This document shows, one piece after another, positions 54,598 through 62,706 of a DNA stretch of 64,000 nucleotides. The notes beneath the pieces were generated by a model. That model worked only from the letters and a program-made list of their open reading frames with translations, was not told the origin of the DNA and made no database searches. Positions within the stretch are counted from its first letter, which is position 1. Every line of letters starts with the position of its first letter. The stretch covers positions 124,001-188,000 of the forward strand of contig JBAYTR010000003.1 of NCBI GenBank assembly GCA_041675505.1, in the 5' to 3' direction. Made by a program: the position numbers and the translations under genes. This DNA comes from JAGPCK01 sp041675505 (GTDB lineage Bacteria; Bacteroidota; Bacteroidia; UKL13-3).

Positions 54598-57500
54598 ATG
54601 AAAATCAAGCATTTTCTCATCTTGCTGCTTTTTGTCACTGCCTTTTGTATAAGCGAAAAAGTACAGGCCTCTCACTTTGCGGGCGGTGATTTAACCTACA
54701 AATGTGTAGGGCAGGATAGTTTTCAGATTACCACAAAAATTTACAGAGATTGTAGTGGTACCCAGTTTGGCAATATTCTTATCCAGTATGAGGTTTGGGC
54801 CAGAAATGCAGCGGGAAGTGCAGCTGCAATTAGAACAGTCACAGTCCATAACAGGGCAATGCAGGTTGTTGATTTCGACTGTTCGAGTTTAAGAACGTCA
54901 TGTTTACCGAACCCCAATTTTTTATATGGGTTACAACAATTCACTATAGATACCATCATACATTTGCCTAGCTTATTTGGCACATCATGGAATGTAAGTT
55001 TTTGTAAAATTGAATTTTATCTTGTTCAATTGTGTTGCAGAAACAGCAGCACCAATACACAGGGAGGAGGCGGATTTTCGCTCAAGGCATACATTAATCG
55101 TTGTGATGCACCCAATAACAATTCGCCACAGATGGTTAATTTACCAACGCTCTTAGTTTGTAATGGTGCATACACATCATTCAACATGGGTGCTATTGAT
55201 ACATTTGAGTTTGATTCGTTTTCATATTCCATTGTGCTTCCACTAGCTTCAACTTCTGGAAATTTGATTCCATTTTTGCCTGGATTTTCCTTCCAAAAAC
55301 CATTTTATTATTTAGGGGACAACTTCTGGAAACTTTCAATTGATTCAATAAATGGTGATCTGAAATTTATTTCCACTCAGTTACAGCAACCCACACTTGC
55401 GATAAAAATTACGGAGTGGCGTTTAATTAATGGAACATGGATAGAGGTGGGTTACGTTATTCGTGATATGCAATTTTACAGTGTTCAATGTGCCCCCAAT
55501 AATCCACCCAAAGTAGAGTTTTTTCCCAACACCACATTGCAACAAATTTGTCAGGGACAAAGCACTTGTTTTACCATTCGTGCTCGCGACCCTGATAGTG
55601 CCTATGGCCATGCAGATACCACAGTAATCAGTTGGAACTACAGTTTAAAAGGAGCAACTTTCAGTAGTTTGAATACGCCTGTTAAAACGGTGAAAAATGA
55701 TGTGGCTACTGTTTGCTGGACTGCCGATAGCAGTAGGGTAAAACCCTCGCCCTATTGGATGGTTCTTCGGGTAACTGACGGATTTTGTCCAATTTCATCA
55801 AGTAATGCGTATGCATTGGGAGTGGTAGTAAATCCGAATTTTACAGTACAAATAAACAAGCAGGCACAACCTTGCCAAACATTCAGATTGACAGCTTTAC
55901 CAAGCAGGTATCTATATAATGCAGCCTACAGTTGGAAAGTATGTCGTGAAACCAACGGCACATATGTTGATTCACTCGCACAACTTATGGCATCAGACAG
56001 TGTGGCAAAGTTGCACTTTAATGCAGCCGGCAGGTTCATTGTACGGTTAGGTGTTACCACTAACGGAGCCTGTGAAAAAGTTGCCTACGATACCTTAGTT
56101 GTAGATACACCCATGTCCGTGTTACTTTTAAGCAGCGATACCTTAATTTGTAAAGAAGAAAAAATTCATCTTACCCCCGTTGTTTATCACGCAAAAGGTA
56201 AAGTCAGTTACAGGTATTATTGGGGGAAAGACTCAGCAACAGTTGCGGGTAATTATACTTTTACTCCTGTTAGTTCAACTCAGGTGCGTGTGCTGGCAAC
56301 AGATTCATTGGGGTGCAAAAACTCCGATTCCGTTTTTGTGGCTGTTGACAGCATTCCGTTTGTCAACTTGCCCCAAAGTAAAGTTGCCTGTTTTGGCGAT
56401 TCAGTTGAACTTGATGCTGGCGATAATCAAGGGAAAGGACAAGTAGTGTATAACTGGCTGAAAGAAGGGTTATCAGTAGGGCAGTCTCAAAAAATTGTGC
56501 TTAGTACAGCAGGAAAATATAGAGTTGAACTTGTTTATGCCAACGGATGTAAAGTAAGCGACAGTTCAAGTTTTATTTATCTTGATAAAATAGGTTCATT
56601 TGTAAGCGGTGACACCCTCGTTTGTGCAGGGGGAAACGCACGTTTGTGGAGTTCAGGAAAAACATACCGCTGGTACAATATTGATGATACATTAAGCTAT
56701 CCGCATCTGGCAACAGATTCTGTGGTTAGCTTTACTGTAAACATAAACCGCAGAGTTGTTTTGCATATGGAAGTACAATCGTCTCAAACAACCTGTTCCG
56801 CTTTTGATACAGTTGAAGTTAAAGTGAAAGCACTGCCGAGTCCCGTTGTTTATTCGCAAAAACCGGTGCTGTGTTGTTCTGAATTTGCTGTTGTTCATAC
56901 GCAGCCTGCGGGAGGAGAATTGTACTGTAATAATGTACCCTTTATTGACTCATTTCAGGTGAACTGTGTTTCACCTCAGCGTATTGTTTACCGATACACT
57001 GATTCGGTTGCTTGCTCCAATTCTGACACATTTGATGTGGTGGTTCAAAAGAGAATTAACGCAACGGTGCAGTTAAACAAAGACACAATTTGCAGCTCAC
57101 ATTCTCTGGCTGCTCAGGTAATTTTAAATGAAGGGGTAGTTACTTCATACCTGTGGTCAACTAACGGAGGCGGTACTTTGAGTAACTCCACAGCAGCTAC
57201 AGTTGCTTATCAGGCACACGCAAATGATGAACCAAAACAAACCGTCAACTTTACAACAGTTTTACAATCCAATGGAATTTGTCCCGATACAACGCTTACC
57301 TCATCTGTGCGCGTTGCTCCCGGCCCTCAGGTACTTTCATCGTCTCTGTTGCCTGATTCCTTTTGTGCTCCGGGCGATGTAACATTTCAACTTTCGGGTA
57401 TACCTGCCAGTCAATACTTCTGGAACTTTGGTGATTCGGGTACAACAACAAATGCGCAACACCATTTGCTCACCACATATCAGCCTGCTGCCACACATCA

Positions 57501-58185
57501 ATACCTGAAAGAAGGTGTTTATTCCATAGCAACAAAGTTGATTTCTGAGCACGGTTGTACAACCGATTATCAATTTCCTTCGCAAGTGCGGGTGTTCAAA
57601 AAACCTTCAGTATACGGCACCATAAAAACAACAGCTTATGATGATGCACACGTAATGTGGTATTCACCGCTTGCTCAACTCAGTGATTCAGTTGCTCATC
57701 TTACAGCAGGTGAGGAATTTTTGCTGGAGTGGCAACTGGGTGGGGAAACAATTGGCTCTTATGCTAACTCACCCAATTCATTTCCCTATAAGTTAAAGAA
57801 TAGCACAGTTAATTACCCGAGGGAATGGCAGTTTTTGGTGCGTATTGTTACTGAAAAAGGATGTGCCGATAGTTTCGCATTACCTACTTTAACATTGGTT
57901 CCACCTCTTCAGGTGTTTATACCCAATGCTTTTAGGCCGGCCAGTGAAATTCCCGCAAACAGCAGGTTTCAAATTATTGCCGACAATTACATTACGGCCA
58001 ACCTTCAAATTTATAACCGTTGGGGCCAATTGATTTTTCAAACCAATCGCTTAGATGAAGCGTGGGACGGACGTTTTAACGGTGAAAATGTAATGCAGGG
58101 TATTTATTTCTATAAACTTACCATAGATGGGGTGGACGGTCGCGCTTATATGTACTCAGGCGGGGTCAATTTATTGAGAGATTAG
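54598..58185 (+). CDS. T9SS type B (gliding-motility C-terminal domain) PKD protein
   Basis: 1195 residues. The signal peptide ends near KVQA (about residue 24). The N-terminal region (SHFAGGDLTYKCVGQD, KIYRDCSGTQFG) is the pattern common to many Bacteroidota large surface proteins. Several Ig/PKD-like domains follow; WNFGDSGTTTN (near 941) with TYQPAATHQYLKEGVY is a true PKD signature. Cysteines are frequent and often paired within domains. The last 90 residues are the gliding-motility-associated C-terminal domain: FIPNAFRPASEIPANSRF, IYNRWGQLIFQTN, AWDGRFNGENVMQGIYFYKL. Type B cargo such as SprB is exported by T9SS and needs PorP/SprF-type partners, none of which are in view. Adhesin-like role inferred. 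Confidence 0.9.
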   Translation: MKIKHFLILLLFVTAFCISEKVQASHFAGGDLTYKCVGQDSFQITTKIYRDCSGTQFGNILIQYEVWARNAAGSAAAIRTVTVHNRAMQVVDFDCSSLRTSCLPNPNFLYGLQQFTIDTIIHLPSLFGTSWNVSFCKIEFYLVQLCCRNSSTNTQGGGGFSLKAYINRCDAPNNNSPQMVNLPTLLVCNGAYTSFNMGAIDTFEFDSFSYSIVLPLASTSGNLIPFLPGFSFQKPFYYLGDNFWKLSIDSINGDLKFISTQLQQPTLAIKITEWRLINGTWIEVGYVIRDMQFYSVQCAPNNPPKVEFFPNTTLQQICQGQSTCFTIRARDPDSAYGHADTTVISWNYSLKGATFSSLNTPVKTVKNDVATVCWTADSSRVKPSPYWMVLRVTDGFCPISSSNAYALGVVVNPNFTVQINKQAQPCQTFRLTALPSRYLYNAAYSWKVCRETNGTYVDSLAQLMASDSVAKLHFNAAGRFIVRLGVTTNGACEKVAYDTLVVDTPMSVLLLSSDTLICKEEKIHLTPVVYHAKGKVSYRYYWGKDSATVAGNYTFTPVSSTQVRVLATDSLGCKNSDSVFVAVDSIPFVNLPQSKVACFGDSVELDAGDNQGKGQVVYNWLKEGLSVGQSQKIVLSTAGKYRVELVYANGCKVSDSSSFIYLDKIGSFVSGDTLVCAGGNARLWSSGKTYRWYNIDDTLSYPHLATDSVVSFTVNINRRVVLHMEVQSSQTTCSAFDTVEVKVKALPSPVVYSQKPVLCCSEFAVVHTQPAGGELYCNNVPFIDSFQVNCVSPQRIVYRYTDSVACSNSDTFDVVVQKRINATVQLNKDTICSSHSLAAQVILNEGVVTSYLWSTNGGGTLSNSTAATVAYQAHANDEPKQTVNFTTVLQSNGICPDTTLTSSVRVAPGPQVLSSSLLPDSFCAPGDVTFQLSGIPASQYFWNFGDSGTTTNAQHHLLTTYQPAATHQYLKEGVYSIATKLISEHGCTTDYQFPSQVRVFKKPSVYGTIKTTAYDDAHVMWYSPLAQLSDSVAHLTAGEEFLLEWQLGGETIGSYANSPNSFPYKLKNSTVNYPREWQFLVRIVTEKGCADSFALPTLTLVPPLQVFIPNAFRPASEIPANSRFQIIADNYITANLQIYNRWGQLIFQTNRLDEAWDGRFNGENVMQGIYFYKLTIDGVDGRAYMYSGGVNLLRD

Positions 58186-58251
58186 GCGGGGAATGATTTT
58201 TATCAACTCCTGAAAAATTATTTGCAGCTTCAAAATCAAAAACATAACTTG

Positions 58252-58267
58252 CCTAACAATTGTTTGG
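58252..58267. promoter_or_regulatory. putative TetR operator palindrome
   Basis: CCTAACAA-TTGTTTGG is a 16-bp inverted repeat with one mismatched pair, eight bases before the regulator's ATG at 58275. Position and form fit an autoregulatory TetR/PaaR site. Confidence 0.65.
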
Positions 58268-58274
58268 TAGCATT

Positions 58275-58883
58275 ATGTCTGAAGCAATACAAAACCGTAA
58301 AGAACAGATTTTGGCTGTATCAGCCGGATTGTTCAGAAACAAAGGATATGCCGTAACCACCGTGCGCGATATTGCGCAGGCGTTGGGCATTGAAGCATCA
58401 AGTTTATACAGCCACGTAAAATCAAAAGAAGAAATTCTGGAAACCATTTGTTTCACTATGGCCGAAAAATTTCTTCAGGGCATTGATGAAGTAAATGACA
58501 TTTATTTCAACGCCACCGAAAAATTGCGCATGGCTATTCTGAATCACGTAAAATTACTTACCAATGACAGAGATGCTTCAGCCGTTTTTTTACATGACTG
58601 GCGTTACCTGAGCGAGCCCCGGTTGTCTGAATTTAAACAACTGCGCGACCGCTACGAGCAAGGATTTTACCAGATAATGGACGATGGCGAAAAAGAAGAT
58701 TTATTCGATAATGTAGATAAAAAATTTGCTGTGCTCACCATTCTTGCCTCAGTAAACTGGGTGAATGAATGGTACAATGCCGAGGGCAAAATGAGCCCCG
58801 ATGAAATTGCAGCGCACCTCACTCATTTTATATGGAGTGGTTTGCGCAAGAAGATGATTACGGATATCAATTATAAACCCTGA
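58275..58883 (+). CDS. TetR/AcrR family regulator of the paa genes
   Basis: 202 residues from the ATG at 58275; an earlier in-frame TTG falls inside the palindrome. The helix-turn-helix is at about 5-50 (ILAVSAGLFRNKGYAVTTV, DIAQALGIEASSLYSHVKSK). The C-terminal ligand domain has TetR-like helices (HVKLLTNDRDASAVFLHDWRYL). It directly precedes paaA by 20 nt, so it is probably the pathway repressor relieved by phenylacetyl-CoA, as for PaaR proteins elsewhere; effector is inferred. Confidence 0.88.
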   Translation: MSEAIQNRKEQILAVSAGLFRNKGYAVTTVRDIAQALGIEASSLYSHVKSKEEILETICFTMAEKFLQGIDEVNDIYFNATEKLRMAILNHVKLLTNDRDASAVFLHDWRYLSEPRLSEFKQLRDRYEQGFYQIMDDGEKEDLFDNVDKKFAVLTILASVNWVNEWYNAEGKMSPDEIAAHLTHFIWSGLRKKMITDINYKP

Positions 58884-58903
58884 AAAAATAAAAACAAAGT
58901 AAT

Positions 58904-59893
58904 ATGTACGGAAACGCATATATAGACCCCAACGACAAAGCCGCTAAAATGTTAGAAGGCGAAGACCCGGTTAAACTGGCTGAATTTGAGGCCCGCATCG
59001 CCCGTGGCGAAAAAATAGAACCGAAGGATTGGATGCCCGCAGAATACCGTAAGCAACTGGTTCGAATGATTGAGCAACACGCGCATTCTGAAATTATAGG
59101 AGCCCTGCCCGAGGGAACTTGGATTACCCGTGCCCCGGGCTTCAGACGCAAATTGGCTTTGATGGCTAAGGTTCAGGATGAAGTGGGCCATGCACAATTG
59201 TTATACAGTGCTGCCGAAACATTGGGTAAAAGCCGCGAGGCGATGATTAACGATTTGATTACCGGAAAATCAAAATACTCTAACGTATTTAATTACCCTG
59301 CCTTTACCTGGGCCGATGCTTGTGTGATTGCCTGGTTAATTGATGCCGGTGCAATTATAAATCAGGTGGCCAATGCCAAAGGAAGTTACGGGCCATATTG
59401 CCGTGCGCTCGATCGCATTTGTACCGAAGAAAGTTTTCACCTCAAGTACGGGCACGATAATGTGGTAACACTGGCTACAGGCACTCCTGTGCAACGTAAA
59501 ATGGTGCAGGAAGCGCTTAACCGCTGGTGGCCGCCTATCATGCACTTCTTTGGTCCGAGTGATAAAATTTCAAATCATACCGAAATACTGATGCGCTGGA
59601 AAGTGAAGATGGCTTCTAACGATGACATGCGTCAGCAGTTTTTGAATATGTATGTTCCGAAAATTTGGGATTTGGGATTAACCGTTCCCGATACCAATTT
59701 GAAGAAGAATGAAACTACCGGCAAATGGGAATACACCGAGCCCGATTGGGAGGAGTTTAAACGCGTAATTAACGGAGATGGTCCGTGCAATGCAGAGCGT
59801 TTGGCTGTTCGCAGAAATGCCGAAGAACGCGGACGCTGGGTACGTGAAGCACTCATCAACAAAACTGAAAAATATGTAACCCCGTTGGCGTAG
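58904..59893 (+). CDS. paaA: 1,2-phenylacetyl-CoA epoxidase, catalytic subunit PaaA
   Basis: The di-iron subunit that epoxidises the ring of phenylacetyl-CoA, in complex with PaaB, PaaC and the reductase PaaE. 329 residues, normal length. Iron ligand motifs EQHAHSEIIGALPEG (near 51), MAKVQDEVGHAQLLYSAAE (near 86) and EESFHLKYGHDNV (near 173) are intact. RWWPPIMHFFGPSD and LPDTNLKK-like C-terminal sequence agree with the family. First enzyme gene after the TetR regulator. Confidence 0.96.
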   Translation: MYGNAYIDPNDKAAKMLEGEDPVKLAEFEARIARGEKIEPKDWMPAEYRKQLVRMIEQHAHSEIIGALPEGTWITRAPGFRRKLALMAKVQDEVGHAQLLYSAAETLGKSREAMINDLITGKSKYSNVFNYPAFTWADACVIAWLIDAGAIINQVANAKGSYGPYCRALDRICTEESFHLKYGHDNVVTLATGTPVQRKMVQEALNRWWPPIMHFFGPSDKISNHTEILMRWKVKMASNDDMRQQFLNMYVPKIWDLGLTVPDTNLKKNETTGKWEYTEPDWEEFKRVINGDGPCNAERLAVRRNAEERGRWVREALINKTEKYVTPLA

Positions 59894-59895
59894 TG

Positions 59896-59905
59896 GGATT
59901 ACAAA
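59896..59905 (+). repeat. GGATTACAAA word between paaA and the four-helix gene
   Basis: GGATTACAAA on the plus strand. The same decamer occurs inverted at 60744-60753 (paaB-paaC gap) and 61597-61606 (paaC-paaD gap), and as a variant at the right end of the four-helix gene. Confidence 0.6.
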
Positions 59906-59914
59906 TTGCAGATT

Positions 59915-60301
59915 ATGAAGATTGAGAAATTCGAAGACATTGACATTTGGAACAAAGCAATAGAGTTGTATGTTGACGTCTATCGTATGTCAGAGAAGGC
60001 GGGGATGAAAAATGATTTTTCTGCAAAGGACCAATTAAAAAGAGCCACACTTTCCATCTCTAATAATATTGCAGAAGGGTTTGAGTATGATAATAATAAG
60101 GAGTTTATTAAGTTTCTGAAATATGCAAAAGGCTCTTCAGGAGAGGTGAGGAGTATGTTACACGCTTTTTATAGAACAGGACAAATAACAAAAGAAGATC
60201 ATGACCAACTAATGCCTGTTGTAACAAATATTTCAAAAAATATTAAAGGCTTTATGAAATACCTGAGCAACCACCAATCAAAAAAATCTGTAATCTCCTA
60301 A
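59915..60301 (+). CDS. four-helix-bundle protein (S23/IVS family) inserted in the paa operon
   Basis: 128 residues from the ATG at 59915. MKIEKFEDIDIWNKAIEL, then QLKRATLSISNNIAEGFE and KYAKGSSGEVRSML are the hallmarks of the IVS-encoded S23 four-helix-bundle family, first known from intervening sequences in bacterial 23S rRNA genes and also found as stand-alone genes. Function unknown; the fold suggests a nucleic-acid or protein partner. It separates paaA from paaB, which usually touch. The gene is flanked by an 11-bp imperfect inverted repeat: GATTACAAATT (59897-59907) and the complement of GATTACAGATT (60285-60295). This suggests recent arrival as a unit. Confidence 0.9.
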   Translation: MKIEKFEDIDIWNKAIELYVDVYRMSEKAGMKNDFSAKDQLKRATLSISNNIAEGFEYDNNKEFIKFLKYAKGSSGEVRSMLHAFYRTGQITKEDHDQLMPVVTNISKNIKGFMKYLSNHQSKKSVIS

Positions 60302-60325
60302 TTTGAAAATTTTACAATTAATAAG

Positions 60326-60697
60326 ATGATAAAATCACTGGACCCCCGAATTACAAGGGAGCAAATAGAACTTGACAATTCCATTGAACCATTGAAAGAG
60401 ATGGACAACTGGGAAACGTATGAAGTATTTCACCAGAAAAAACGTGGCGATCAACACATGCATGTTGGTATTGTACACGCACCCAATGCTGAAATGGCTT
60501 TGTTGTTTGGTAAAGAACAATACGGTAGAAGAGGAATTACTGCCAATATTTGGGTGGTAAAAACAGCACATGTTTTTGCCAGCGAATACGATGACCAGGA
60601 CATTTTTGAAACCGTACCCGAGAAGCAATACCGAGAGGCCGGTGGCTACAAGGTGATGGAGAAAATTAATAAGTATAAAAAAGAACAAAAAGTATAG
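60326..60697 (+). CDS. paaB: 1,2-phenylacetyl-CoA epoxidase subunit PaaB
   Basis: 123 residues. A small structural subunit of the PaaABCE complex that bridges PaaAC units. WETYEVFHQKKRGDQHMHVG near residue 29 is the family signature, followed by HAPNAEMALLFGKEQYGRR and IWVVKTAHVF. The N-terminus (about 1-28, MIKSLDPRITREQIELDNSI) is longer than in E. coli PaaB, a common Bacteroidota feature. It follows the four-helix-bundle insert by 24 nt. Confidence 0.94.
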   Translation: MIKSLDPRITREQIELDNSIEPLKEMDNWETYEVFHQKKRGDQHMHVGIVHAPNAEMALLFGKEQYGRRGITANIWVVKTAHVFASEYDDQDIFETVPEKQYREAGGYKVMEKINKYKKEQKV

Positions 60698-60743
60698 AGG
60701 TTCAAAATCATTGGTCAAAACACCCGGATTTGGCCGTTTGATT

Positions 60744-60753
60744 TTTGTAATCC
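60744..60753 (-). repeat. GGATTACAAA word between paaB and paaC (inverted)
   Basis: Plus-strand TTTGTAATCC, complement of GGATTACAAA. Nearby AACAACCATATAA resembles the sequence around the copy at 61597-61606. Confidence 0.6.
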
Positions 60754-60778
60754 AACAACCATATAATTTGTCAGAAAA

Positions 60779-61528
60779 ATGAATCACGTTAAAGAACTTT
60801 TATATAAAATGGCCGATGACCTGCTTATCATCGGGCACCGCAACAGTGAGTGGACAGGCCTTGGCCCCATACTGGAAGAAGACATTGCTTTCTCTTCTAT
60901 GGCTCAGGATAAAATAGGGCAGTCGCAAGCTTTGTTTCAACTTTTGCATGAACTGGGCGAACAGGAACCGGATACGGTAGCCTTTACCCGGCAGGCAAAT
61001 CAATTTCACAATTGTCAGTTGGTGGAGTTGCCTAACGGTGACTATGATTTTAGTACCATACGTCATTTTTTGTATGATGTGGCCGATCAGTTGCGTTTTG
61101 AAATGTTGGCCAACAGCAGTTATGAACCACTGGCCAAAGTTTCCCGAAAAATAAAAGGTGAGCTCAAGTACCATGTATTTCATGCCAACACTTGGGTAGC
61201 CAAACTGGGAGCGGCAACCGAAGAAAGCCATGCACGCATGCAAACCTCCCTCAACGAAGCATGGAACTATGCATTGGGTATTTTTGAAGAAAGTGAATTT
61301 GAACAGCAACTTATCAGCGAGAAAATATTTGAAGGGGAAGCTGCATTAAAAGCACGTTGGCTCGAAACCATCCAACCCGTTTTGGCCAAAGCTTCATTAA
61401 AAATTCCTGAAGAGAAAACCTGGGAGCCGAAACTTGGCGGGCGCAAGGGATACCATACAGAACACCTTGATCCGCTGGTGGAAGAAATGGCTGAGGTATT
61501 TCGTATTGACCCGGGTGCGGAGTGGTAG
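60779..61528 (+). CDS. paaC: 1,2-phenylacetyl-CoA epoxidase subunit PaaC
   Basis: 249 residues. The non-catalytic ferritin-like partner of PaaA, needed for complex stability. LADDLLIIGHRNSEWTG-like N-terminus (here MADDLLIIGHRNSEWTGLG), LEEDIAFSSMAQDKIGQSQ, and LKYHVFHANTWVAKLG are the family motifs. GRKGYHTEHLDPLVEEMAEV near the C-terminus matches the conserved end. It comes 81 nt after paaB, a gap containing one of the repeated decamers. Confidence 0.95.
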   Translation: MNHVKELLYKMADDLLIIGHRNSEWTGLGPILEEDIAFSSMAQDKIGQSQALFQLLHELGEQEPDTVAFTRQANQFHNCQLVELPNGDYDFSTIRHFLYDVADQLRFEMLANSSYEPLAKVSRKIKGELKYHVFHANTWVAKLGAATEESHARMQTSLNEAWNYALGIFEESEFEQQLISEKIFEGEAALKARWLETIQPVLAKASLKIPEEKTWEPKLGGRKGYHTEHLDPLVEEMAEVFRIDPGAEW

Positions 61529-61533
61529 CAGAG

Positions 61534-61622
61534 AATTGAAGGTTAGAAAATAACAAGGTAGCAAAGTCAAACCTTGTAATCTTTCAGTCAAACAACTTTG
61601 TAATCCATATAACCTTCCAATT
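61534..61622. repeat. imperfect long inverted element between paaC and paaD
   Basis: AATTGAAGGTTA (61534-61545) is inverted as TAACCTTCCAATT (61610-61622). Inside, CAAGGT pairs with ACCTTG and CAAAGT with ACTTTG. The element could fold as a long, AT-rich stem-loop and contains GGATTACAAA inverted at 61597-61606. Confidence 0.55.
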
Positions 61623-61654
61623 TTGTAATTGAACAACTTCTAATCAAAAATAAC

Positions 61655-62140
61655 GTGTACACCGAACAAGACATCTGGAAAATACTTGAAGTAGTTAAGG
61701 ATCCTGAAATTCCTACACTCAGTATGGTGGATATGGGTATTATTACCAAAATAGAAGTGCGTGGTGAAGATGATGTATATGTAGAAATGACTCCGACATT
61801 TTCTGGTTGTCCGGCAATAAAGATGATGGAAAATATGGTGGCCGACCGTTTGAGAGAGGCAGGTATTTCCTCCCCTCAGGTAGTTACCACATTTGATAAA
61901 CCCTGGGACAGCAATAAAATTACAGAGCGGGGCTTGATGTGTTTAAAAAAACATGGCCTGGCGCCACCGCCCAAACATAACGGAGAAATAACGCAAGAAT
62001 TATTGGAGCATGTACCTTGTCCGTTTTGCGGCAGCACTAATACAGATACCAAGTCGCCTTTCGGGCCTACCTTGTGCCGTTCACTGCATTATTGCAACAA
62101 TTGTTTGCAAGCATTTGAACAATTTAAACCTGTGGTATAA
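61655..62140 (+). CDS. paaD: PaaD, maturation factor of the phenylacetyl-CoA epoxidase
   Basis: 161 residues from the GTG at 61655. The N-terminal MIP18/DUF59 domain (about 1-100) shows VKDPEIPTLSMVDMGII and TPTFSGCPAIKMMENMV, with the reactive Cys in SGCP. The C-terminal zinc-ribbon-like part has CPFCGS near 127 and CRSLHYCNNC near 144 (four to five Cys). PaaD is required in vivo for iron handling of the epoxidase but is not part of the purified complex. It is the last paa gene here; no paaE follows. Confidence 0.95.
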   Translation: MYTEQDIWKILEVVKDPEIPTLSMVDMGIITKIEVRGEDDVYVEMTPTFSGCPAIKMMENMVADRLREAGISSPQVVTTFDKPWDSNKITERGLMCLKKHGLAPPPKHNGEITQELLEHVPCPFCGSTNTDTKSPFGPTLCRSLHYCNNCLQAFEQFKPVV

Positions 62141-62146
62141 TTTTTA

Positions 62147-62154
62147 TATTTTTG
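62147..62154 (+). promoter_or_regulatory. -7 box of the NlpC/P60 gene (leaderless)
   Basis: TATTTTTG, a full TAnnTTTG match, ends four bases before the GTG at 62159. Transcription would begin at or beside the start codon. Confidence 0.55.
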
Positions 62155-62158
62155 CGGA

Positions 62159-62686
62159 GTGAGACCTTTCCGCAAATACATACTACTGTTTTTTTTGAGT
62201 GGGGTAATTTTATTGCCCTCCTGCAAATCGCGCAAAACATCTTCTTCAACGGCTGCCAAAACGGAACGTAAGAAGATAGCGCAACTCTCCAAGCAACTCA
62301 ACGTCAGCATCAACGAACAATCCAATGTTGCTTTGTATGAATTAATTCATGATTGGATAGGTGTTCCGCATAAGGATAATGGCTGTTCTAAATCAGGTAC
62401 AGATTGCTCCTGTTTTATAAAAATGGTGTTAGCCGAAGTGTACCGCAAAGACTTGGGGCGTAGTTCGCACGAGATGTTTACCAGAAGCCAACGCATTGAA
62501 TCAAAAGATTTGAGAGAAGGTGACTTGGTCTTCTTTAAAATTAAATCAGTAAAGGTTTCACACGTGGGGCTTTACCTCAATGAAAATAAGTTTGTACACG
62601 TGAGCAGCAGCAAAGGAGTGATGATCAGTGGTCTTGATGAAGCCTATTTTAAAAACAGCTTTGTGGGGGCAGGGCGCATTAATTGA
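62159..62686 (+). CDS. NlpC/P60 (C40) cell-wall peptidase lipoprotein
   Basis: 175 residues from the GTG at 62159. The lipoprotein signal MRPFRKYILLFFLSGVILLP ends at Ser-Cys (LLPSC), so Cys22 is probably lipidated. The C40 domain (about 55-175) has the nucleophile in SGTDCSCFIKMVL, GDLVFFKIKSVKVSHVGLYL with the His, and NKFVHVSSSKGV. It cuts peptide cross-links or stems in peptidoglycan. No earlier ATG exists in frame. The next gene starts around its stop. Confidence 0.92.
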   Translation: MRPFRKYILLFFLSGVILLPSCKSRKTSSSTAAKTERKKIAQLSKQLNVSINEQSNVALYELIHDWIGVPHKDNGCSKSGTDCSCFIKMVLAEVYRKDLGRSSHEMFTRSQRIESKDLREGDLVFFKIKSVKVSHVGLYLNENKFVHVSSSKGVMISGLDEAYFKNSFVGAGRIN

Positions 62687-62694
62687 AAAATCAA

Positions 62695-62702
62695 TACATT
62701 TG
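62695..62702 (+). promoter_or_regulatory. -7 box of the GT2 gene (leaderless)
   Basis: TACATTTG, a full TAnnTTTG match, ends four bases before the GTG at 62707, the same geometry as at 62147. Confidence 0.5.
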
Positions 62703-62706
62703 CCTT

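Noticed and set aside
59894..60301. Transposon or insertion sequence in the paa operon
   Set aside because: No transposase, no target-site duplication visible; only an S23-type gene with short inverted motifs.
62683..62706. TTG start at 62683 for the GT2 gene, overlapping the NlpC/P60 stop
   Set aside because: The added residues do not belong to the GT2 fold and a perfect -7 box lies between this TTG and the GTG at 62707.
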